Below are positions 5,740-10,658 of a stretch of DNA of 10,658 nt, piece by piece; the first letter of the stretch is position 1; the number at the start of each line of letters is the position of its first letter. The stretch comes from a bacterium (GTDB lineage Bacteria > Patescibacteriota > Minisyncoccia > Phycocordibacterales > UBA1550): NCBI GenBank assembly GCA_021812665.1, contig JAKAMX010000024.1, positions 1 to 10,658 of the forward strand, in the 5' to 3' direction. Below the pieces are notes generated by a model. The model was not told where the DNA came from, made no database searches, and worked only from the letters and a program-made list of their open reading frames with translations. A program made the translations under genes and the position numbers.

Positions 5740-6036
5740 CTAAGCACGCCTCGCCACCTGGCGACGACAATTTAGGCAAAATTCAACCCCTGAGGTTACC
5801 TCACGCTCTTCTATTCCCTGGCACGCCCTGCACCGAAAGACTTGCATTTGCTTTCCGCACACGATTGATTCTGGGCAACAGGTCGTTACCGTTTTACTTT
5901 CTGTACTACACGGAACCTGAACAAAGTATGCTCTTCCGAGTTTCTCCCAGTGAGGTTTGTGGCACCAACATTTTGGCCCCACTTGCTGGTCCCGCATTTT
6001 GTTTTTCCTCTCTGCGGTTGATGTAAAACTGCTCAC
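5740..6036 (-). CDS. Cys-rich zinc-ribbon-like protein, 98 aa
   Basis: Family not recognised. The product has eleven cysteines in 98 residues: CWC with nearby histidines (about 23-29), Cys43, a CC pair (53-54), Cys60, then CRAC (69-72) and CLNC (87-90). The last two are spaced like the knuckles of a zinc ribbon, so metal binding is likely (inference). No signal peptide or membrane segment. The open frame extends upstream into repeat sequence, but AAGGAG (6049-6044) seven bases before GTG 6036, plus a 17-base-spaced promoter, fix the start here; the upstream part is tRNA-Tyr element sequence and not coding. Its own terminator follows. It could be a small nucleic-acid-binding or rubredoxin-like accessory protein; no partner gene is evident. 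Confidence 0.68.
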   Translation of the reverse strand: MSSFTSTAERKNKMRDQQVGPKCWCHKPHWEKLGRAYFVQVPCSTESKTVTTCCPESIVCGKQMQVFRCRACQGIEEREVTSGVEFCLNCRRQVARRA

Positions 6037-6043
6037 AAACAAA

Positions 6044-6049
6044 CTCCTT
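6044..6049 (-). promoter_or_regulatory. Ribosome binding site deciding the Cys-rich protein start
   Basis: AAGGAG read on the minus strand is seven bases from GTG 6036. A small hairpin (6061-6065/6070-6074) stands just upstream in the leader. Confidence 0.6.
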
Positions 6050-6085
6050 TCTTGAACAATGCAACACCGGTTGCGTCCGAGAGCG

Positions 6086-6114
6086 AATGTACCATGGCAA
6101 AATTGATGAGTCAA
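6086..6114 (-). promoter_or_regulatory. Promoter for the Cys-rich gene
   Basis: TTGACT (6114-6109), 17 bases, TACATT (6091-6086). The -35 box begins one base after the end of the second antisense copy of the tRNA-Tyr 3' end, so the promoter abuts the repeat. Confidence 0.55.
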
Positions 6115-6115
6115 A

Positions 6116-6166
6116 TTCGAACCCTTCCCTACGCTACAAAACTGAAAGCCCGCCGACTCGAATGAG
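6116..6166 (-). repeat. Second, decayed copy of the tRNA-Tyr trailer unit
   Basis: 6116-6166 repeats 6284-6334 at an offset of 168 bases with one mismatch in 51. It holds the antisense tRNA-Tyr 3' end plus one arm of the linker hairpin. The other hairpin arm and the conserved H1/H2 core are not recognisable after it; instead the Cys-rich gene promoter starts there. It looks like a tandem duplication that lost its distal half. Confidence 0.85.
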
Positions 6167-6177
6167 CTGGAAGTAGT

Positions 6178-6351
6178 TTTGAGAAGGATGCTCGGCCAAG
6201 AACATTTTTGTCGCCGACGCTCCAAAATATTTCTCGGCCCTGTTCGTGCGACCCGTTTTTCTAAACGGGTGCCCGCACTCACTTTCGAATCCTTCCCTAC
6301 GCTACAAAACTGAAAGCCCGCCGACTCGAATGAGTCGGCGGGCTAGTTTTG
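6178..6351 (-). ncRNA. tRNA-Tyr trailer element with extra-long linker hairpin
   Basis: Third member of the family, read on the minus strand. A linker hairpin (8 bp plus 13 bp, 6304-6311/6345-6352 and 6315-6327/6332-6344) continues into a 19-base antisense copy of the tRNA 3' end (6302-6284). H1 follows (outer stem 6278-6274/6250-6246, GGC bulge at 6273-6271, perfect 8-bp inner stem, 4-base loop) and has the same plan as H1 behind tRNA-Trp. H2 starts GGCCGAGAA (6239-6231) and closes with TTCTTGGCC (6202-6194). A degenerate sense copy of the tRNA 3' end (6196-6181) comes next. The core is more diverged than in the other two loci, but part order, bulge and the GGYCGAGA start of H2 are kept. Confidence 0.66.
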
Positions 6352-6434
6352 TGCGTAGGGAAGGATTCGAACCTTCGAAGCCCAAGGGCGACAGATTTAC
6401 AGTCTGTTGTGATTGACCACTCCACCACCTACGC
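6352..6434 (-). tRNA. tRNA-Tyr (anticodon GTA)
   Basis: An 83-nt class II tRNA with acceptor GCGTAGG/CCTACGC, discriminator A, anticodon stem ACAGA/TCTGT around CTGTAAA (anticodon GTA), a long variable arm GCCC/GGGC, and T arm GAAGG/CCTTC. CCA is not encoded. Its last 19 paired bases (6353-6371) are exactly complementary to 6284-6302, downstream in the same transcript. There is little room for a promoter between it and the preceding clpB gene; a weak TTGTAT-16-TAAAGT is possible. Confidence 0.97.
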
Positions 6435-6460
6435 AAACAGGCGCTTTGTAGCGCCTGTTT
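6435..6460 (-). terminator. Hairpin after clpB, abutting the tRNA-Tyr 5' end
   Basis: A 10-bp stem, 6460-6451 with 6444-6435, has a 6-base loop. On the minus strand it ends in TTT and the next base is the first base of tRNA-Tyr. It may be a weak clpB terminator, a leader hairpin next to the RNase P cut site, or both. Confidence 0.55.
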
Positions 6461-6489
6461 ACTTTACCATGATTTTTTTTAAATACAAA

Positions 6490-9177
6490 TTACACAGTAG
6501 TCTTTGTTCGAGCGCGCGTCTTAGCAGGCGTCTTTTTTTCTACCTTAATCGCGATTTCTCCTTTTTCCATACCAACCGAAACTTTGCCACCCTTGAGTAC
6601 TCCCTGTGAGATCATAAGTGACGCAACGGGAGTGAGGATCTTGCTCTGAATCAGCCGCTTGAGTGGTCGAGCGCCATAATGCGAGTCGTATCCTTTTTCT
6701 CCGAGGTAAACCAAAACATCTGGCGAAACATTGAGCTGGATCTCTTTTTCTGCAAGACGTTTTTTGATGATCTCAATCTGAAGACCGACGATCTTTTGAA
6801 TAACCTCCGGTGACAAAATGTCAAAGATGACAATTTCATCGAGACGATTCAAAAATTCCGGACGGAAGAAATCTTTGAGTGAGCCCATAACGCGTTCTTT
6901 TGCGTCTGCATAGTTCGCCTTATCGCTTGAGTGAGCATTAAATCCGATCGCTTGCATTTTATCGATATGCTCTGAACCGATATTCGACGTCAGAATAATC
7001 ACCGTGTTTTTGAAATTGACCACGCGCCCCTTTGAGTCAGTGAGGTGGCCACTATCCAAAACCTGCAGAAGGATGTTGAATACTTCTGGGTGCGCTTTTT
7101 CGATTTCATCAAACAACAACACTGAGTATGGGCGATGGCGCACCGTCTCGGTCAAGTTGCCACTTTCCTCGTGACCAACATATCCTGGTGGCGAACCAAT
7201 GATCTTTGAGACTGAGTGCTTTTCCATGTACTCAGACATATCTACGCGGATCAGCGCTTTTTCATCGTTGAACATAAATTCAGCGAGTGCCTTTGACAAC
7301 TCGGTCTTTCCTACACCCGTAGGACCCAAGAACAAGAACGATCCAATAGGACGGTTGGGGTCTGCAATACCCGCACGAGAACGCTTTACTGCATCAGAAA
7401 TTTTCTGAATAGCATCACGTTGACCAACAACGCGCTTTTCTAGCTCGCTCTCGATATGAGCAAGCTTATCAGCCTCTTCCTCAAGCATTTTTGTTACCGG
7501 GATGCCCGTCCATCGCGCAACGACAAGCGCAATATCCTGCTCGCTCACATCTTCTTTTAAAATACGACGCATCGACTGTAGTTTTTTCAAACGAACAGTT
7601 TTTGTTGCCAGGTCCTTTTCGAGTATTGGAATGCGGCCATAACGAATCTCCGCCGCAAGCGCGAGGTCCGCCTTCATTTCTGCAGTTTCAGCTTCAAGGC
7701 GACTTGATTCGAGTTCTTTTTTGATTGCTCGGATATCTACGACTAGTTCTTTTTCGTTCTTCCACTTGAGCTCGATCTCGCGAGTCTTTTCTCGCAAATC
7801 TGCAATTTCTTTATCTATTTTTTTAGTACGAGCTTTTGCGTTCTTTCCTGTTTCACTATCCAATGTCGCCTCCTTTTTGAGGGCTTCTTTTTCTATCTCG
7901 AGGCGCATAATGCGTCGGTGCGCATCTTCGAGCACTGGTGGCTTATTTTCAAGCGAAATACGAAGTGATGAGGCAGCCTCGTCAATGAGGTCAACAGCTT
8001 TGTCGGGAAGGAAACGGTCTGCAATGTAGCGACTGCTCAAATTGACCGCAGCGATGATTGCGTCATCAGTAATACGAACTCCATGGAAAAGTTCGTACTT
8101 TTCTTTAAGCCCACGCAAAATAGCGATCGCATCTTCGAGCGATGGCTCGTTGACGTGCACTGGCTGGAATCGTCTCGTAAGAGCAGGGTCCTTTTCAATA
8201 TGTTTTTGATATTCACGAAGTGTTGTTGCTCCAATAGCGCGTAGTTCTCCACGGGCAAGAGCGGGCTTTAGCATATTTGATGCATCCATTGAACCCTCAG
8301 CAGCGCCAGCTCCGACAATCGTGTGAATCTCGTCGATAAAAAGAATGATCTTGCCCTCTGCGCGCTCGATCTCTTTCATAATCTTCTTCAGGCGATCTTC
8401 GAATTCACCGCGGTACTTTGTACCAGCAATGAGAGCTCCTAAATCGAGGGAAACAAGGTCTTTCCCCTTAAGCGATTCTGGTACATCTCCTTTTGCCATG
8501 CGAATTGCGAGTCCCTCAACCACAGCCGTTTTTCCTACTCCCGCTTCTCCAATAAGTATCGGATTATTTTTCGTACGACGTGACAATATCTGAATAATAC
8601 GTCCGATTTCATTATCGCGACCAATCACCGGATCAAGTTTATCAGCACTCGCAAGCGCAGTGAGATTGCGTGTGTATTTATAGACTGACTTTAATTTTTT
8701 TGATGGAGTTGCGTCAGTAATATTTTGTGTGCGGAACTCTTCGAGGACTTTTGCGACTGCATCACGCTCGACGTGGTAGCGCATCAAAAATTCGCGCGCC
8801 TGCCCCGCAACATCAAAAATCGCGAGGAATAGATGCTCACAGGAAACTTGCTCATCTTTCATGGTCTGCGCGATACGCGGAGCAATTTCGCCAAGAATTT
8901 GGCCGAGTTCCTGGGTGAGATACAACTGGAAAGATGCCTCTGCTACGTTCTGTGCAGCATTTGGTTCGATAACATCAAGAATCTCCTCCGCAAGCGCGAT
9001 AGAGTCCACATCTAGTCGATCGAGTATCGAAACGACGATGCTTTCCTCATCGAGCACAAGCGCAGTCAAAAGGTGCATAGGACTCACGTGGTTTTGACCA
9101 CGCTCCACAGCAAGCTCGTGAGCACGACGAATTACATCGCGCGCCTTTGTGGTGAAATTGTTGAATGGAGGCATCAT
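6490..9177 (-). CDS. clpB: ClpB-type AAA+ disaggregase with an IGF loop
   Basis: A hexameric ATPase that threads aggregated protein through its pore. Of 895 aa, residues 1-145 are the Clp N-domain. AAA1 has Walker A GEAGVGKT (210-217), Walker B LFIDE (279-283), the pore loop KYRG (254-257) and the RR pair at 335-336. A full-length coiled-coil M domain (about 404-525) is ClpB-type rather than the short ClpC type. AAA2 has GPTGVGKT (618-625), pore loop GYVG (665-668), LLFDE (687-691), Arg778 in NRLDE and sensor-2 GARP (835-838). Unusually, AIGFNAHSS (743-751) sits where ClpC and ClpA carry their ClpP-docking loop. The C-terminal tail is Lys/Thr/Arg-rich. ATG 9177 lacks a Shine-Dalgarno; a second ATG follows at once. 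A consensus promoter lies upstream and no CIRCE operator is seen. Confidence 0.95.
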   Translation of the reverse strand: MMPPFNNFTTKARDVIRRAHELAVERGQNHVSPMHLLTALVLDEESIVVSILDRLDVDSIALAEEILDVIEPNAAQNVAEASFQLYLTQELGQILGEIAPRIAQTMKDEQVSCEHLFLAIFDVAGQAREFLMRYHVERDAVAKVLEEFRTQNITDATPSKKLKSVYKYTRNLTALASADKLDPVIGRDNEIGRIIQILSRRTKNNPILIGEAGVGKTAVVEGLAIRMAKGDVPESLKGKDLVSLDLGALIAGTKYRGEFEDRLKKIMKEIERAEGKIILFIDEIHTIVGAGAAEGSMDASNMLKPALARGELRAIGATTLREYQKHIEKDPALTRRFQPVHVNEPSLEDAIAILRGLKEKYELFHGVRITDDAIIAAVNLSSRYIADRFLPDKAVDLIDEAASSLRISLENKPPVLEDAHRRIMRLEIEKEALKKEATLDSETGKNAKARTKKIDKEIADLREKTREIELKWKNEKELVVDIRAIKKELESSRLEAETAEMKADLALAAEIRYGRIPILEKDLATKTVRLKKLQSMRRILKEDVSEQDIALVVARWTGIPVTKMLEEEADKLAHIESELEKRVVGQRDAIQKISDAVKRSRAGIADPNRPIGSFLFLGPTGVGKTELSKALAEFMFNDEKALIRVDMSEYMEKHSVSKIIGSPPGYVGHEESGNLTETVRHRPYSVLLFDEIEKAHPEVFNILLQVLDSGHLTDSKGRVVNFKNTVIILTSNIGSEHIDKMQAIGFNAHSSDKANYADAKERVMGSLKDFFRPEFLNRLDEIVIFDILSPEVIQKIVGLQIEIIKKRLAEKEIQLNVSPDVLVYLGEKGYDSHYGARPLKRLIQSKILTPVASLMISQGVLKGGKVSVGMEKGEIAIKVEKKTPAKTRARTKTTV

Positions 9178-9206
9178 GATTTGTGTTTAAAATTAATTAG
9201 AGCTGC

Positions 9207-9235
9207 ATAATACAAGGGCCTATGGATATTGTCAA
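9207..9235 (-). promoter_or_regulatory. Consensus promoter for clpB
   Basis: TTGACA (9235-9230), 17 bases, TATTAT (9212-9207). The expected start near 9200 leaves about 23 bases of A/T-rich leader without a ribosome binding site. The housekeeping-type hexamers and absence of a CIRCE repeat suggest basal expression; no heat-shock operator is visible. Confidence 0.75.
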
Positions 9236-9263
9236 ACACGCCAATTCTTCAAATAAAGTGGAG

Positions 9264-9283
9264 TAAAAACTGTTCACAAACAG
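9264..9283 (-). terminator. Possible terminator of the HtrA-like gene
   Basis: CTGTT (9283-9279) pairs with AACAG (9274-9270) on the minus strand, followed by TTTTT. The stem is short, so strength is uncertain, but the position between stop codon and clpB promoter is right. Confidence 0.5.
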
Positions 9284-9292
9284 AACTTCAAA

Positions 9293-10132
9293 CTAGTTTG
9301 TTTTCGGAGCAGCAGGCTTTGTTGCGGCATCGAGAATGCGCTTTGCCTCTGCCGCGGGAACTCCTACTTGCGTTCCTGCAACTTCGTTGATACTGAGGAA
9401 TCCTACAACTTCCCCATTGAGATTGATGATCGGCGCACCGTTGGATGAAGCGCCGGGGCGGACCGACATACCGATGTTGCTTACAACCTTAGTTTCTGTC
9501 TTTTTGTCCTTATCAACAACGCTTCGTGTTTCGAGGTTATTAACAAATCCATTCAAAATAGTTTTTGCATCCCACCCTCCGATAGCGATGGCCGTCTGTC
9601 CAAGCTTTAGTCTGTCAGCATCGCCGAGCGTCACAGGCACAAAAGCTACGGTTGTTGTTGCAGTGCCTGTAGGAACAAGTTTCCCGAGGCCAAGGTAATT
9701 ATTGTTCTCATTTGAAACAACTTGGAGCGCAAATGGAACGCCGTTGATAGATGTGGTCAAGACGCCTTCACCAAAATTGCTAGTGTCTGTTATGACCAAT
9801 CCGTCAGCAGAAACAATTGTTCCCACGCCGGCAGAATGAGACGCTCCTGCCTGATCGATTACTTTGAAAGCGACCGTGCTCTTAATATTGCGATCTATCG
9901 CAGCGATCGTGAGGTCCTCTGTAGTTGGAGGAGTTGTTGGTGTGGAAATCGTTCCTGCAGGTACAGAAGCAATCTTTTCAATAGTGCGCTCAACGACTTT
10001 TGTGAGGGTTTGTGTTGCTGGTTCTGGGGACTGCTGCATCAAAGTCACCACCACAATACCCGTTGCCATAGACGCAACCATGCTTGTGAACAGTGTGAGT
10101 AGAACTATTTGTGATTTCGTAAGGTGCTCCAT
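9293..10132 (-). CDS. Membrane-anchored HtrA/DegP-like trypsin-fold protein, catalytic triad degraded
   Basis: 279 aa: a short cytoplasmic start, one membrane segment (about 8-32), a Thr/Pro-rich stalk (about 36-75), and a trypsin-fold domain outside the membrane. The fold is recognised from GVGTIVSADGLVITD (102-116), which matches the segment before the catalytic His of S1C proteases, and from NGAPIINLNGEVVGF (231-245), which matches the GNSGGPL segment. The catalytic residues appear replaced: the His position reads Ser (TDTSNF), the Asp position in NNNYLGLGK is Tyr or Asn, and the Ser position is Asn231. No PDZ domain follows. It is therefore probably a binding or scaffold protein, not a protease (inference). 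ATG 10132 has no Shine-Dalgarno and lies 9 bases after a -10 box. Confidence 0.8.
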   Translation of the reverse strand: MEHLTKSQIVLLTLFTSMVASMATGIVVVTLMQQSPEPATQTLTKVVERTIEKIASVPAGTISTPTTPPTTEDLTIAAIDRNIKSTVAFKVIDQAGASHSAGVGTIVSADGLVITDTSNFGEGVLTTSINGVPFALQVVSNENNNYLGLGKLVPTGTATTTVAFVPVTLGDADRLKLGQTAIAIGGWDAKTILNGFVNNLETRSVVDKDKKTETKVVSNIGMSVRPGASSNGAPIINLNGEVVGFLSINEVAGTQVGVPAAEAKRILDAATKPAAPKTN

Positions 10133-10141
10133 AATCTATAT

Positions 10142-10170
10142 ATAGTACCGTGTTAATTAGACCCCTGCAA
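10142..10170 (-). promoter_or_regulatory. Promoter for the HtrA-like gene, leaderless arrangement
   Basis: TTGCAG (10170-10165), 17 bases, TACTAT (10147-10142). Only nine bases separate the -10 box from ATG 10132, so the transcript would start within a few bases of the start codon. Confidence 0.5.
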
Positions 10171-10171
10171 A

Positions 10172-10302
10172 CCCCTACACCAATTCCTGCATTGTTCTGC
10201 TTTTACGCAGGAAGGTCTTTCAAAGCTATAGTACTTATTTATCAGATTGTTAATCAATTGCTAAATAACAGAACAAAAGCTATGCAGGGATTGGTGTGGG
10301 GG
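10172..10302. repeat. Long interrupted inverted repeat spanning the superoxide dismutase 3' end
   Basis: Arms 10172-10192 and 10282-10302 are complementary over 21 bases with two positions that become G-U. Inside, TGTTCTG (10193-10199) matches CAGAACA (10269-10275) after a 6-base offset. A smaller A/T hairpin lies in the centre (about 10234-10267). The right arm encodes the last residues of superoxide dismutase. It may be a processed terminator-like structure or a small inserted element. Confidence 0.6.
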
Positions 10303-10658
10303 CAAATCGTGAACTTACGACACCCCAATCAATCGCTTTCCAAAAAGCATTGATATAGTCTGCGCGCTTAATTCCATAGTCGAGCATAAACGCATGCTCG
10401 AAAACATCCATGACTAAAAGTATTTTTGAACCAGCGAGATGCCCCACATCGTGCTCGTTGATCCACTGATTGAAGAGCCGCCCTCCTGCCACGTCCTGGT
10501 ACAGCACCACCCACCCGATCCCCCGCATGGCGCCCGTGGCCTGGAAGTCGGCCGCGCACTTCTCCACGCTCCCGAACTCGGCGGCCACCGCCTTCCCGAG
10601 CCGGCCGGCGGGGTCCAGGGGAGCCCTGCCGCCGAGGTTCTCGAAGTAGAACTCGTGC
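10280..10658 (-). CDS. Fe/Mn superoxide dismutase, N-terminus outside the window
   Basis: Converts superoxide to hydrogen peroxide and oxygen. The partial reading frame (about 125 aa from the edge) starts HEFYFENLGG, matching the Fe/Mn enzyme's HEFYF helix, and continues with GIGWVVLYQD, NEHDVGHLAG, and the metal-ligand motif MDVFEHAFMLDYGIKRADYI (Asp and His ligands; Phe where Trp is usual). It ends in WGVVSSRF plus an extra APTPIPA tail encoded by an inverted repeat. The GTG at 10588 is internal and not the true start. From about 10440 to the window edge the DNA is strongly G+C rich with GC-ending codons, while the rest matches the window. This may be a mosaic gene or an assembly join. Iron or manganese preference cannot be decided. 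Confidence 0.88.
   Translation of the reverse strand, partial: HEFYFENLGGRAPLDPAGRLGKAVAAEFGSVEKCAADFQATGAMRGIGWVVLYQDVAGGRLFNQWINEHDVGHLAGSKILLVMDVFEHAFMLDYGIKRADYINAFWKAIDWGVVSSRFAPTPIPA

Noticed and set aside
5215..6036. Nuclease-like and Cys-rich genes as a toxin-antitoxin pair
   Set aside because: A strong terminator and a separate consensus promoter lie between them, and neither resembles a known toxin or antitoxin.
6037..6282. N-terminal extension of the Cys-rich frame through the tRNA-Tyr element (180-aa reading)
   Set aside because: The upstream part is repeat and hairpin sequence, and a promoter, ribosome binding site and GTG place the start at 6036.
6116..6334. CRISPR array behind tRNA-Tyr
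   Set aside because: Only two copies at 168-base spacing, each containing tRNA-derived sequence; no short regular repeats or cas genes.
9178..9292. CIRCE/HrcA operator in front of clpB
   Set aside because: No TTAGCACTC inverted repeat with a nine-base gap; only a housekeeping-type promoter is visible.

Overview
The window looks like chromosome from a small-genome bacterium, most probably a member of the Patescibacteria (Candidate Phyla Radiation). This is inferred from gene content and style: short single-copy housekeeping genes, tRNA genes without encoded CCA, a mix of Shine-Dalgarno and apparently leaderless genes, and several small proteins I do not recognise. No database search was possible. 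Both ends cut a gene. The left edge begins three bases inside a tRNA-Leu. The right edge lies inside a superoxide dismutase gene whose outer ~200 bases are far richer in G+C than the rest.

Layout. 1-79 is tRNA-Leu(CAA), followed by a structured trailer element (80-256), a terminator and a promoter. 386-754 (+) is an unknown 122-aa protein, convergent with a 2-Cys peroxiredoxin (796-1419, -). miaA (1441-2340, +) diverges from the peroxiredoxin and converges on a zinc M3 oligopeptidase (2372-4423, -). Everything to its right is on the minus strand: tRNA-Trp with a second trailer element (4567-4831), rpmG (4932-5090), a small PD-(D/E)XK-like nuclease candidate (5215-5637), a Cys-rich zinc-ribbon-like protein (5740-6036), tRNA-Tyr with a third, partly duplicated trailer element (6116-6434), a ClpB-type AAA+ chaperone (6490-9177), a membrane-anchored HtrA-like pseudoprotease (9293-10132), and a partial Fe/Mn superoxide dismutase (10280-end).

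Functional links. Peroxiredoxin and superoxide dismutase are oxidative-stress enzymes. ClpB, the HtrA-like protein and the M3 peptidase belong to protein quality control or turnover. miaA, rpmG and three tRNAs belong to translation. Most genes have their own promoter and terminator, so this is not a large operon.

The strongest unusual signal is a family of about 170-190-nt elements directly downstream of all three tRNA genes. Each has the order: tRNA 3' end, linker hairpin, antisense copy of that tRNA's T-arm/3' end, two conserved stem-loops (H1, H2), and a second sense copy of that tRNA's 3' end. In the Leu and Trp loci a terminator-type hairpin follows. The core is conserved between loci with compensatory changes, while the antisense and sense copies are tailored to each tRNA. 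It could be a tRNA-trailer RNA switch, a very small tRNA-targeting mobile element, or both; I recognise no described family that fits.
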